DNA of 64,000 nt from Shimia_B sp039815465 (GCA_039815465.1 JBCBZG010000017.1:24098-88097), one strand, 5' to 3'. Shown: positions 1 through 8,122, counted from the first letter of the stretch. The notes: generated by a model from the sequence alone, not told the origin. A program made the numbers and translations.

Positions 1-879
1 CCGCCCGTTGAGCACAATGGGATCATTTGGCTTGAGCGCATCAAAGACGGTAAAGAGCTGCGTCTTGGCCGCGCCGTCGTTCCACTCCCGATCCCGGCGA
101 AAGAGCTCCAGAAGCTCCGTCACAGCCGCCTCCGCGTCGCCACTGGCATGGAGCGCCTGGGCCAGGTCAAACCGCGCTTGGTGGTCATCCGCATTCGCCT
201 CCACCGCGGCGCGCAGTTCCGCCACGGGGCCCGCATCCTCCGCCTGACGCGCGAGTTCGAGCTGCGCGCGCGCAGCCTCAAGCTCGGGCGCGTCGGAAAT
301 TTCCGCAGGGGCCCCGTTCAGGATCGCCTCCGCCTGATCGAGCTCACCCAGCGCCACATGGGCCCGGACGAGACCGCCATAGGCCCCGGCATGCGCGCCA
401 TCCTCGCCCAAGACCGCCGCAAAGGTCTGCGCCGCATCCGCAACCGCGCCCTCGGCCAGCATCTCCTCTGCCGCCTCCACAGCCTCGCCCAGCCCGCCAT
501 CGGCAGACCCGCCCGCAGCTTGCGCCACACGCTCGATGAATGCGTCAATCTCGGATCCGGGTAGCGCGCCCTGGAACCCGTCGATAGGCTGACCCTTGTA
601 AAAGGCATAGACGGTCGGGATCGACTGAATGCGCAGCTGCGCCGCGATCTGCTGGTTCTGGTCCACATCGACCTTCACAAGCTTCACCGAGCCCTTGGCC
701 TTGGTCACCGCCGCCTCAAGCGCAGGCGTCAGCGTCTTGCACGGCCCGCACCAGGTCGCCCAGAAATCCACGATGACGGGCACCTCGTTAGAGGCCTCCA
801 CCACATCCACCATAAAGGTCGCCTCGGACCCGTCCTTGATCAAATCAGCCGCACCCGGCCCCGCATTCAGCTCGAGCAT
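1..879 (-). CDS. Thioredoxin/TPR co-chaperone (CnoX/YbbN-like), 3'-truncated by window edge
   Basis: The N-terminal ~110 residues form a thioredoxin fold with an intact WCGPCK active site near residue 44. They are followed by an alanine- and glutamate-rich helical region of TPR type, with alternating AEEML/AVAEL helices. This is the layout of YbbN/CnoX proteins, redox-active holdases that hand unfolded or chlorinated clients to chaperonin. Unlike the E. coli protein, the CxxC pair is complete, so disulfide reductase activity is plausible. The start is the ATG at 879, with a GGAGAG-type ribosome binding site just upstream. The reading frame stays open through base 1 (293 codons visible), so only the last few residues are missing. 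The protein should be cytoplasmic; no signal peptide is visible. Confidence 0.85.
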   Translation of the reverse strand, partial: MLELNAGPGAADLIKDGSEATFMVDVVEASNEVPVIVDFWATWCGPCKTLTPALEAAVTKAKGSVKLVKVDVDQNQQIAAQLRIQSIPTVYAFYKGQPIDGFQGALPGSEIDAFIERVAQAAGGSADGGLGEAVEAAEEMLAEGAVADAAQTFAAVLGEDGAHAGAYGGLVRAHVALGELDQAEAILNGAPAEISDAPELEAARAQLELARQAEDAGPVAELRAAVEANADDHQARFDLAQALHASGDAEAAVTELLELFRRDREWNDGAAKTQLFTVFDALKPNDPIVLNGR

Positions 880-963
880 ATCCGCTCTCCTATCCCGTTG
901 CCGCGTATATGCGGGCGAAGTGGGCGCGGGACAAGGGCGGAGCGAGTGTCTCTTAATTGCTGA

Positions 964-1041
964 GGGCAGTTCCCGTCCGCGGGCGGGGGAGTAGCCCCCG
1001 CCCATGGGGGCGGACGGGGGCTGCCCGGTGGTGCCACCGGG
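964..1041 (-). repeat. Structured repeat family A, copy 1 (three-hairpin 3' element)
   Basis: This ~78-bp element starts 8 bases past the stop codon of the LRR gene. Reading the plus strand, a GGGCAG...CTGCCC outer stem of about 17 bp encloses an inner hairpin (GGGCGGGGG/CCCCCGCCC). A separate hairpin, CCCGGTGG-TG-CCACCGGG at 1024-1041, follows. Closely related copies lie at 52835-52914 and 61156-61235, each in the same orientation relative to a minus-strand gene. No T-run follows, so it is not a classical intrinsic terminator. Confidence 0.8.
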
Positions 1042-1048
1042 CGGGGTC

Positions 1049-2374
1049 TCAGCTTCCGGTCTTGTTCTTCACATGCAGCTTGATTGTCTTTGCACCCAAA
1101 ACACCCGCAGGCAGAAGTATGGCTGGCAAGAAGCTCACTCCCGGAATCAAACACATCAACCCCGCCACGGACGAGATCAGCCCAATCTTATAGAGCCCGC
1201 CGTAGGTCCCATCTTGGGCGTCGAGATAGGCGATCGCTTGATCTGCCGTCTTTGCCACTTCCACGAGCTTGTCTCGCAGACCTTTGGCTTCAGGCTCGCC
1301 GATCTCCAAAGACGCTCCCTCAGGCAGGTCATCATAGAGCGTTATCAACCCGGCCTTCACCGTGTCGAGGAACGCCTTCTTCGCATAATATTCCTCTACC
1401 CCGTCCTCTGTATTCGGAATGGGCATCACCGCATGGGCCGCCTGCTCCTTGGCCACCTGTTCTACCAAGTGCGCCGCTCGCGCGCGAAACTGGGGATAGT
1501 CTTGCCGCAAAACCGCTCTGATCTTCGCCGGAGGGGTCGAAAGCACTGCCTGGGCAATTGTCCCAAGCGCTGGCTCGCGCTGGACTTCTGTCGCTGGCGG
1601 CTTCGCAACTGTACCTGGCGGCACCCAATCCTCCAAGTACGCAAACAACTCTTTTGTAGGAAGCGGACCGGGGCCCGGCGAAGCTAAACGTTTTAGCTCA
1701 GCATCAATTTCAGTGGCTCGCGTCCGTCTGAAATCTACTCCCACGCCTTCATTGGCTAAGCGCAACCGACGTAGCTTTAGCAAGGGCCGCAAGTCAGACA
1801 CCATCGTCCCCTGGATGCCGATTCTGGTCAGCCATCTTAAGGTGGCCAACGCTTCAATGCTGTTCACGGGGGTATCGCTCGCGCTGATGCTTTCGAGATA
1901 TTCGAGTTTTGACAGCGGCGTAAGGTCCGATACTCTCGTTCTGCCAAACGCCAAGATCCTTAGGTCTGTCAGTTTAGCCAGTGGACGCAAATCGCTCACT
2001 TCCGTCTCGTCTAGCACCAAGACCCGCAAATCGGAGCAACCCGCCAAGGGTTGGAGGTCTTCAACAAGGGTCTGTTGTAGGTAGAGGCTACTCAGTCTCG
2101 TGAGTTCGCAGAGTGGCGTAAGTGACACGACGGGACACCCAATAGCTGCCAGAGTGTCTATCGTGTGAATGGAACGCAAAGGCTCCAAATCGGTGATCTC
2201 AGTAAAGTTCAGGCAAACATTAGTAAGTCGGGGCAGATCAGAAATCTGAGGTGGGATGGAGTGCAGGTACTTGAACTCAGGCCTCTCAAAACTGATGCCG
2301 TAGGCGCCATCATTTTCGCGCGCCTCTTCAATCAGCCGCTCCGCCGCAGCATAGGCCTTTTCCGCTTCCGTCAT
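1049..2374 (-). CDS. Leucine-rich-repeat protein with C-terminal hydrophobic segment
   Basis: The protein has 441 residues. About seven to eight leucine-rich repeats of 22-23 residues cover roughly residues 35-210. They follow an L..L..L.L..T.V.DL.PL pattern like the internalin/SDS22 class, and such repeats usually form a curved protein-binding solenoid. Residues ~230-390 are a mixed charged region with no recognised domain. Residues ~395-432 are strongly hydrophobic, probably one or two membrane-inserting helices, ending in a basic tail. There is no N-terminal signal peptide, so a tail-anchored inner-membrane protein is possible. Base composition is visibly lower in GC than in neighbouring genes, which suggests acquisition by transfer. 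Repeat element A1 lies directly downstream. The function is unknown. Confidence 0.75.
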   Translation of the reverse strand: MTEAEKAYAAAERLIEEARENDGAYGISFERPEFKYLHSIPPQISDLPRLTNVCLNFTEITDLEPLRSIHTIDTLAAIGCPVVSLTPLCELTRLSSLYLQQTLVEDLQPLAGCSDLRVLVLDETEVSDLRPLAKLTDLRILAFGRTRVSDLTPLSKLEYLESISASDTPVNSIEALATLRWLTRIGIQGTMVSDLRPLLKLRRLRLANEGVGVDFRRTRATEIDAELKRLASPGPGPLPTKELFAYLEDWVPPGTVAKPPATEVQREPALGTIAQAVLSTPPAKIRAVLRQDYPQFRARAAHLVEQVAKEQAAHAVMPIPNTEDGVEEYYAKKAFLDTVKAGLITLYDDLPEGASLEIGEPEAKGLRDKLVEVAKTADQAIAYLDAQDGTYGGLYKIGLISSVAGLMCLIPGVSFLPAILLPAGVLGAKTIKLHVKNKTGS

Positions 2375-2433
2375 CGTCCGCCTCCTGCCTAAACGCTCGC
2401 CGCTTTCGGAGGCCGCGTCAACGACCCGCCCCC

Positions 2434-3213
2434 CTACCCCAACCGACCATAAAACGTCATCCGCGCGCTCTCGGACAGGCTCATGCCCGGCTCCGAATTA
2501 TACGCCAGCACTGCCAGCATCCGGGTCCTGTCGCTCTCATTCGGGGACACGCGGTGGAGGGAGTTGCGGCCTCGGAAGAGGACGAGGGTGCCGGGCTCCA
2601 TTGTCAGCACGGATGGGGTGAGGGTGCCGTCTAGGAGCTCCGCCACGCCCTCATAGTTCATCTCCCCCGCGTCGGCATCGCGCAGGTCTTTCACATACTC
2701 AAACCGCGCGCCGGCGTCGGGTTTCTGGATCAGCAGCGTGATCGCAAAAGACGAGTTATCGAAATGCCACCCTAGCTCCTGCCCCCGCTCGGCATAGTGG
2801 ATGTTGATCGACGACAGCGGGTCGGCATAGGGGTGCAGCTCCGCCTCCCCCGTCGCCGCCTTAACAAACGCCCGAAACTCCGGCGCGTCATAGAGCGCCC
2901 GCAGGGGGGAGGTGTCGGCGACGCGGTCATCGCAGATGCACCCTTTGGACGACACCACTTGGCGGTTGCGGGGGTGATCGAGTGGGAACGTGTCGTCGGG
3001 CGGGGTCAGGTAGACCGAATGGCTTTGGGCGCAAAAATACGCCTCCGCCCGTCCGGCCTCCGCCTCGGCCTCCATGGCGGCGAGCGCGGCGGGGCGAATG
3101 AAACTGGGCAGGGCGAGCACCCCCGCCGCGTCGAGGCGCGCCTGGCAGTCCGCGCCAAAGGCGGGGTCGTGGATGGGGTAGGTGGTTTGGTCAATGACGT
3201 CTGAAATCTGCAT
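2434..3213 (-). CDS. Fe(II)/2-oxoglutarate-dependent oxygenase, HalD/BesD-like family
   Basis: The protein has 259 residues. The sequence shows a jelly-roll oxygenase core with H150-F-D152 as the first half of the iron site, H220 as the distal histidine, and R229 or R231 as the likely 2-oxoglutarate-binding arginine. The overall pattern resembles the HalD/BesD group of free-amino-acid halogenases and hydroxylases. True halogenases of this type replace the aspartate by glycine or alanine to make room for chloride. This protein keeps HxD, so hydroxylation is the more likely reaction. The substrate is unknown. The gene is followed on the same strand by nothing co-transcribed with clear relevance; xth lies 39 bases upstream. 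Confidence 0.7.
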   Translation of the reverse strand: MQISDVIDQTTYPIHDPAFGADCQARLDAAGVLALPSFIRPAALAAMEAEAEAGRAEAYFCAQSHSVYLTPPDDTFPLDHPRNRQVVSSKGCICDDRVADTSPLRALYDAPEFRAFVKAATGEAELHPYADPLSSINIHYAERGQELGWHFDNSSFAITLLIQKPDAGARFEYVKDLRDADAGEMNYEGVAELLDGTLTPSVLTMEPGTLVLFRGRNSLHRVSPNESDRTRMLAVLAYNSEPGMSLSESARMTFYGRLG

Positions 3214-3252
3214 ACCGGTTCTACCCCTCTCTTGCAGCGATAACCCTCACGT

Positions 3253-4038
3253 TCAGAAGCCGAACGTCGCAAAGACCGGCGCGTGGTCCGATGGTTTCTC
3301 CCACCCCCGCGCGGCGCGTAGCACCCGGCTTCCAGACGCCGCCCCCGCGATGTCAGGCGTGGCCCAGATATGGTCGAGCCTGCGGCCCTTGTCCGCTGCA
3401 TCCCAGTCTTTGGCGCGGTAGGACCACCAGCTGTACAGCAGCCCCTCGGGGATGTCCTGGCGCGTCACATCCACCCAGTTCCCGGCGGCCTGGGTTGCGG
3501 TGAAATGCTCCACCTCGATCGGCGTGTGGGAGACGACTTTCAGGAGCTGCTTGTGGCTCCACACATCATCCTCCCGCGGCGCGATGTTGAGATCGCCCAC
3601 GAGGATCGACCGCTGCGGCGGGTCGGCCTGAAACAGCGCCTGCATGTCGGTCAGGTAGCGGAGCTTTTGGTCAAACTTCTCGTTCTTTTCCCGGTCCGGG
3701 ATGTCCCCGCCCGCCGGGATATAGTGGTTGTGCACCGTCACCCCATTGGGCAACCGCGCGGCCACGTGGCGGGCATGGCCCAGGTCAGCCAAGTCCAGGG
3801 ACCCCGCATCCTCCAACGGCATCTTCGACAGGATCGCCACCCCGTTATAGCCCTTCTGCCCCCGCGCCACGATATGGGGGTAGCCCACGGCGGCGAAGTC
3901 CTCGACCGGGATCTTGTCGACGGGGCTCTTGCATTCTTGGAGGCAGAGCACATCCGGCGCTTCCTCCGTCAAAAGCTTTACGACGAGGCCCGCGCGAAGC
4001 CGCACGGAGTTGATGTTCCAGGTTGCGAGCGTAAACAT
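3253..4038 (-). CDS. xth: Exodeoxyribonuclease III
   Basis: This is a 261-residue protein of the ExoIII/APE endonuclease-exonuclease-phosphatase family. Visible motifs are the N-terminal ATWNINSVR, the metal-binding LQECK near residue 35, GDLNIAP in the middle, LDHIWAT towards the end, and the terminal SDHAPVFATF that carries the catalytic Asp-His pair. Length and motif spacing match a complete enzyme. It repairs abasic sites and removes 3' blocking groups in base excision repair, in the cytoplasm. The start at 4038 begins directly with the conserved first beta strand. Confidence 0.95.
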   Translation of the reverse strand: MFTLATWNINSVRLRAGLVVKLLTEEAPDVLCLQECKSPVDKIPVEDFAAVGYPHIVARGQKGYNGVAILSKMPLEDAGSLDLADLGHARHVAARLPNGVTVHNHYIPAGGDIPDREKNEKFDQKLRYLTDMQALFQADPPQRSILVGDLNIAPREDDVWSHKQLLKVVSHTPIEVEHFTATQAAGNWVDVTRQDIPEGLLYSWWSYRAKDWDAADKGRRLDHIWATPDIAGAASGSRVLRAARGWEKPSDHAPVFATFGF

Positions 4039-4047
4039 CCCGCAGGC

Positions 4048-4455
4048 CTAGTCCATCACCTGATGCACCTCAATCACGTTCCCATCTGGGTCGTAGAAAA
4101 AGATCTGCGCCCAGCCCGCCACCGCCGTGTGCCCCCAGTCGGCATAGGGGATCCCCTGCGCCTCCAGATGCGCTTTGAACGCGGCCAGATCATCGGTGCG
4201 ATACGCGATGTGACCGCGGCTGAGCGGATTGAGATGCGAACCCGTCTTGAACGCCGCATGCACGTCCTTTTGCGCCAGATGGGTCTGCACATGGCCATCG
4301 GTGACAAACGCCACATCGCCCGCGTACCCCTTGGTCTTATCGAGCGTCGGCAGCCCGCTGTCCTCGCGCGCGAGGCCCAGGACGTCACGGTAAAAGCTGT
4401 CCATCTCCTCCACCTTGTCGGTGCTGAGATTGATGTGGTGGAGCGTGAGTTTCAT
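4048..4455 (-). CDS. VOC (glyoxalase/fosfomycin-resistance fold) family protein
   Basis: This is a 135-residue single vicinal-oxygen-chelate domain protein. The N-terminus reads LTLHHINLSTDKVEEMDSFY, and the C-terminus has the typical FYDPDGNVIEVHQ ending with the glutamate metal ligand. The frame extends further upstream, but that extension is low-complexity and arginine-rich and overlaps the neighbouring methyltransferase. The ATG at 4455, where homology to the fold begins, is the better start. The substrate cannot be told from sequence; the family includes glyoxalases, dioxygenases and thiol transferases. It ends 9 bases before xth and probably shares its transcript. Confidence 0.85.
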   Translation of the reverse strand: MKLTLHHINLSTDKVEEMDSFYRDVLGLAREDSGLPTLDKTKGYAGDVAFVTDGHVQTHLAQKDVHAAFKTGSHLNPLSRGHIAYRTDDLAAFKAHLEAQGIPYADWGHTAVAGWAQIFFYDPDGNVIEVHQVMD

Positions 4456-4486
4456 ACGCGACAGGGTAACGACCGGGCAGGCCCCG

Positions 4487-5293
4487 TCAATCGCTGCGCC
4501 GCGCGATGGCTGTGACGAAGGCCTGATAGCCATAAAACGTCCCCGCCTCCGCCCGGCGCGCGCTTTCCGCGGCGAGCGCGTCTGCAAGCGGCTGCCCAAT
4601 CTCGCCCCGTGCGACCATCAGTTTGCAGGTCTCCACCACCCAAGGCAGCATTTGCTTGCCATCGAGCACCACACGGCTCGTGACGTTGAACGCGTCCACC
4701 ACAAAACCAGCCTCTTGCAATAACGGGCGAGCCTTGGCGCCCATATGCGCCTCTGTCACGAACTCGCGGACAAAGGTTCGGGCGCAAGCGTCGAGCGGAT
4801 CGTCGGGAAAATTGCCCATGGCGGACTTTGAAAAATCTGCGTCACACACCACAACGGTCCCGCCGGGTTTGAGCACGCGATGAGCCTCTGCAAGCAGGGT
4901 CGAAGGCTCCGTCACATGGCTGAGCACTGTGTGCATCACAGCATGGTCTACGCTGCCCGCCTCCAGCGGCAACGCCGCTCCATCCGCGACCGTGAACTCC
5001 AGATTGGCATGATCGCCCGCCCGCTTGCGGGCTTCTTCCACAAACCCGCTGGACGGCTCAAACCCAATCACCCGCCCCGGCGCAGCCCGCGCGGCAACCC
5101 GGCGCGTGACGGCCCCTGCGCCCGCGCCAATCTCAATCGTCAGCGTCTGGTCGGAGAATCTGAGCCGCCCCAGATAGTCGGCAACAATCGCCTCCATCGT
5201 TGGATCGGACTGCCGCACATCCATGCTGTCCGCAAAGGCCGCAATGAATTCCGGCCCTGCCGCGTCGACGTCTTGAAAAGGATCAGCCATCAA
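4487..5293 (-). CDS. Class I SAM-dependent methyltransferase
   Basis: The protein has 268 residues. The SAM-binding glycine motif IEIGAGAGAVTRRV sits near residue 54, followed by an acidic GFEPSSGF strand, then ADGAALPLEAGSVDHAV (motif II) and LKPGGTVVVCDADF (post-motif). This is the Methyltransf_11 layout. The acceptor substrate is not evident. It is followed by the VOC gene with a short gap, and may be read through from the upstream small-RNA/response-regulator region, although two intrinsic terminators intervene. Confidence 0.85.
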   Translation of the reverse strand: MMADPFQDVDAAGPEFIAAFADSMDVRQSDPTMEAIVADYLGRLRFSDQTLTIEIGAGAGAVTRRVAARAAPGRVIGFEPSSGFVEEARKRAGDHANLEFTVADGAALPLEAGSVDHAVMHTVLSHVTEPSTLLAEAHRVLKPGGTVVVCDADFSKSAMGNFPDDPLDACARTFVREFVTEAHMGAKARPLLQEAGFVVDAFNVTSRVVLDGKQMLPWVVETCKLMVARGEIGQPLADALAAESARRAEAGTFYGYQAFVTAIARRSD

Positions 5294-5325
5294 AGTTCCC
5301 CCAGATTGAATAGGGGTAGACTAGC

Positions 5326-5410
5326 AAAAAAAACCCGGGCCAGAAATGAAACTGGGCCCGGGCAAGTCCAACAGGGAGGAAGCAGACCATAACCCGGGTC
5401 TGCGCGGGAT
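5326..5410 (-). ncRNA. Small-RNA-like unit 2 of a tandem pair, with intrinsic terminator
   Basis: On the minus strand this unit has a 5' hairpin (GCAGACC/GGTCTGC, plus coordinates 5382-5403). A single-stranded segment follows with CCTCCCTGTTGGACTTG. A strong GC hairpin (CCCGGGC.CCAG/CTGGCCCGGG) then ends in eight T residues at 5333-5326. The segment between the hairpins contains a CCUCCCU anti-Shine-Dalgarno-like tract and is nearly identical to that of the neighbouring unit. The 5' end is an estimate; I could not place a convincing promoter. It may be an independent sRNA or processed from a longer transcript. Confidence 0.65.
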
Positions 5411-5504
5411 CAGTTGGATGCCGCATCCTATGCACCCAATAGTTAACATATCCCGAAACAATCGGTCGCTGATGTGGCAACAGTGGGGAAACTCCGCGGT
5501 ATTC

Positions 5505-5578
5505 AAAAAAAAAGGCCGGACACGAAGTCCGGCCAAGTCCAACAGGGAGGTGCAGGATTTCACCCAGTCCTGCGAGGG
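5505..5578 (-). ncRNA. Small-RNA-like unit 1 of a tandem pair, with intrinsic terminator
   Basis: On the minus strand this unit has a 5' hairpin (GCAGGA/TCCTGC, plus coordinates 5551-5573). It is followed by CCTCCCTGTTGGACTTG in an exposed position, then an 8-bp terminator stem (GGCCGGAC-TTCGT-GTCCGGCC) and nine T residues at 5513-5505. It begins about 45 bases after the stop codon of the response-regulator gene, so it could be a 3'-UTR-derived or a separate sRNA. The conserved 17-nt core, shared with unit 2 while the hairpin sequences differ, suggests selection on the exposed segment. Confidence 0.65.
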
Positions 5579-5621
5579 AATACTGATGTTACGCGGCGGC
5601 GCAGCATCTGGATCAAACTTT

Positions 5622-6308
5622 TTACGCCACCAATCGGTAGCCGCCGCTTTCGGTCACGAGCAGCCGCGCGTTCGAGGGATCGGGCTCGATCTTTTGACGC
5701 AGGCGGTAGATGTGGGTCTCCAGCGTGTGTGTCGTGACGCCAGCATTGTAACCCCAGACCTCGTGCAGCAGCACATCGCGGGCCACAACTCCTTCGGAGG
5801 AGCGGTAGAGGAACTTCAGGATGTTCGTTTCCTTCTCCGTCAGGCGCACCTTTTTGTCGGCCTCGTCGATGAGCATCTTCATCGCAGGCTTGAACGTGTA
5901 GGGCCCAAGCTGGAAAATCGCGTCCTCAGACTGCTCGTGCTGGCGCAGCTGCGCGCGGATGCGGGCGAGGAGGACGGGGAACTTGAACGGCTTCGTGACG
6001 TAGTCATTGGCGCCCGCGTCGAGGCCAAGGATCGTGTCGGCGTCTGTGTCGTGGCCTGTGAGCATGACAACCGGGCTCTTGACGCCTTGCTTGCGCATCA
6101 CCCGGCAAAGCTCGCGCCCATCGGTGTCGGGCAGACCCACGTCGAGGATGATGAGGTCATAAATGCCCTCCTTGATCTTCTCCAACGCTTCCGCGCCGGA
6201 CCCGCCTTCGAACACGTCGAAGTCCTCAGTCATGATCAACTGTTCGCCGAGCGCTTCGCGCAGGTCTTCGTCGTCGTCGATCAGCAAGATACGTTTGAGT
6301 TGGGCCAT
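5622..6308 (-). CDS. OmpR-family response regulator (CenR-like)
   Basis: This is a 228-residue two-domain regulator. The receiver has the acidic cluster DDD at 11-13, phospho-acceptor D56 in ILDVGLP, T84 and K106. The C-terminal winged helix (about residues 130-228) has the usual LTEKE..IL.FL and VTTHTLETHIYRLRQKIE helices. The sequence resembles the alphaproteobacterial cell-envelope regulator CenR, which is an inference from remembered family sequences. No histidine kinase gene is adjacent, so it is an orphan here. It faces ribA across a 139-bp divergent region. Two sRNA-like units lie just downstream. Confidence 0.88.
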   Translation of the reverse strand: MAQLKRILLIDDDEDLREALGEQLIMTEDFDVFEGGSGAEALEKIKEGIYDLIILDVGLPDTDGRELCRVMRKQGVKSPVVMLTGHDTDADTILGLDAGANDYVTKPFKFPVLLARIRAQLRQHEQSEDAIFQLGPYTFKPAMKMLIDEADKKVRLTEKETNILKFLYRSSEGVVARDVLLHEVWGYNAGVTTHTLETHIYRLRQKIEPDPSNARLLVTESGGYRLVA

Positions 6309-6447
6309 CGGCGGGGTCTCCGTCTTGTGTTGTCAAAGACATCGGGCGTAACAGGGAGTTGAGCAAGATTTGCAACATACCCATCACGCAGCCGTGTCGC
6401 GTCCGCGCGAAATGTTTCAAAAATTGAGGTGAGGAGCCTTCAGGCCG

Positions 6448-7494
6448 GTGAGTTTCGCCCCCACAGAAGAAGAGCTAACCGCCCGCGCCCGGGCGGATCT
6501 GCGCATGGGGCTGCCGGTCGTGATCGGCGGCGCGCTGGTCTTTGCTGTCGAAACGCTGAGCGCCGCCCGCTTTGCCGCGATCAAGGCGGGGGCGGAACAA
6601 CCGATCCTCGCCATCACCGATTGGCGGGCTCAGACCCTGCGCGCACGGGCCTATGACGGCGACGTGGCCCGCATCGTGGTGACACCCGACCGTGGGCTGG
6701 CCTGGGTGCAGTCGGTGGCGGACCCGACCGACGATATGTCGACGCCCATGAAAGGCCCGTTCGAGACCGCCCGCGGTGGCGATGCCACGATCCACCGCGC
6801 TGGAATTGCGCTGGCAAAGGCCGCGCGCCTCTTGCCCGCCGTGCTGGTCCTGGCCGCTGGCGATGTGACCGGGCTCACCGCCCTGACACCCCACGCCGCC
6901 GAACGCTCGCCGCTGGACGAAGTCGTCTCCGCCCGCCTGCCGATGTCGGTGTCCGAGGCCGGGCGCCTCCACGTCTTTCGCCCCGATGACGGGGGGGAGG
7001 AGCATTATGCCGTCGAGATCGGCGACCCAGACCGCGCGCAGCCGGTGCTCGCCCGGCTCCACTCCGCTTGCTTCACCGGTGACGTGCTGGGTTCGCTGAA
7101 ATGCGACTGCGGCCCGCAACTGCATGGCGCGCTCGCGCAGATGGGCGATGCCGGGGCAGGGGTGCTCCTTTATCTCAATCAGGAGGGGCGCGGGATCGGG
7201 CTCGCCAATAAGATGCGGGCCTATGCGCTCCAAGATCAGGGCTTTGACACGGTGGAGGCCAATCACCGCCTGGGCTTCGAAGATGACGAACGCGATTTCC
7301 GCTTAGGCTCCGACATCTTGCGCAAGCTGGGGTTTTCCGCTGTGCGCCTTCTGACCAACAACCCCGCGAAAGTGGCGCGCATGGAGGAACAGGGGATCAC
7401 CGTCGCCGCGCGCGTGCCGCTCAAGGTTGGGCTGAACCCGCTCAACGAAGCGTACCTGCGGACAAAGGCGCAAAAGTCAGGCCACCTGTTGTGA
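6448..7494 (+). CDS. ribA: GTP cyclohydrolase II
   Basis: The protein has 348 residues. The C-terminal ~200 carry the GTP cyclohydrolase II core: zinc ligands in HSACFTGDVLGSLKCDCGPQ, the catalytic LNQEGRGIGL loop, and LTNNPAK near the end. It opens GTP to the first pyrimidine intermediate of riboflavin synthesis. The N-terminal ~150 residues are an extra domain usual for alphaproteobacterial RibA. They resemble neither an intact RibB nor RibD, so no second activity is claimed. The GTG start at 6448 has a GAGGAG ribosome binding site about 12 bases upstream. The L,D-transpeptidase gene follows after 9 bases. Confidence 0.93.
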   Translation: MSFAPTEEELTARARADLRMGLPVVIGGALVFAVETLSAARFAAIKAGAEQPILAITDWRAQTLRARAYDGDVARIVVTPDRGLAWVQSVADPTDDMSTPMKGPFETARGGDATIHRAGIALAKAARLLPAVLVLAAGDVTGLTALTPHAAERSPLDEVVSARLPMSVSEAGRLHVFRPDDGGEEHYAVEIGDPDRAQPVLARLHSACFTGDVLGSLKCDCGPQLHGALAQMGDAGAGVLLYLNQEGRGIGLANKMRAYALQDQGFDTVEANHRLGFEDDERDFRLGSDILRKLGFSAVRLLTNNPAKVARMEEQGITVAARVPLKVGLNPLNEAYLRTKAQKSGHLL

Positions 7495-7503
7495 GCGCGC
7501 GCG

Positions 7504-7998
7504 ATGAAACGCACTGACCTTGTCCTCACTCCGCGCGGGCTGCGCGCCTTTGGGCGCCTCCTGCCCTGCACCATCGGGCGATCAGGCCTAACGGATCGCA
7601 AGCGCGAGGGCGACGGCGCCACCCCGCGCGGCACCCACCGGCTGGTGGGTATGCTCTACCGCCCCGACCGCATGGCGCGGCCCGCTGACTGGGCGCTGCC
7701 CATCCGACCGGGCGACCTTTGGTCAGATGATCCCTGCGATGAAGACTACAACATGATGGTCCGCGCGCCCTACGCGCCGAGCCACGAGGCGCTGCGCCGC
7801 CCGGATCCGCTCTATGACGCGATCGTGCTCACCGATTGGAACTGGCCCTATGCCGTGAAGGGGCGCGGGTCGGCGATCTTTATCCACCAATGGCGCAAAC
7901 CCGGGCACCCGACGGAGGGCTGCATCGCGCTCGCGCGCCGCGATCTGCGCTGGCTTTTGCCCCGTATCCGTCACGAGACGCGCCTCATTATCCTTTGA
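7504..7998 (+). CDS. L,D-transpeptidase (YkuD-domain) family protein
   Basis: This 164-residue protein is essentially one YkuD catalytic domain. The family signature is present as H128 in AIFIHQW, H135, and the nucleophile C140 in PTEGCIAL. Such enzymes make 3-3 peptidoglycan crosslinks or attach proteins to the wall. No signal peptide is visible at this start, as is often so for the short YkuD proteins of alphaproteobacteria, so export is uncertain. It lies 9 bases after ribA and probably shares its transcript. Confidence 0.85.
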   Translation: MKRTDLVLTPRGLRAFGRLLPCTIGRSGLTDRKREGDGATPRGTHRLVGMLYRPDRMARPADWALPIRPGDLWSDDPCDEDYNMMVRAPYAPSHEALRRPDPLYDAIVLTDWNWPYAVKGRGSAIFIHQWRKPGHPTEGCIALARRDLRWLLPRIRHETRLIIL

Positions 7999-8046
7999 GA
8001 CTGCTTGGGTTGTCTCCTTGACGCTTACTTAGCCACAGAATCCTCG

Positions 8047-8122
8047 CCCGACGGCAACGTCGGGCCGCGCCGTTCCGCCCCCGTTTTGCCAAAGGCAAAC
8101 CTTTGGTTTGACGGGCGGCGCG
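8047..8122. other. Compound hairpin element between convergent genes
   Basis: It lies between the ends of the L,D-transpeptidase gene and the YggS gene. A perfect hairpin CCCGACG-GCAA-CGTCGGG (8047-8064, GNRA-type loop) comes first. A branched structure follows, in which CGCGCC...CCCGT pairs with ACGGG..GGCGCG. Inside it are two mutually exclusive hairpins, TTTGCCAAAGGCAAA (8085-8099) and CAAACCTTTGGTTTG (8096-8110). No T-run follows. It probably marks or protects transcript ends; its function is not established. Confidence 0.55.
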
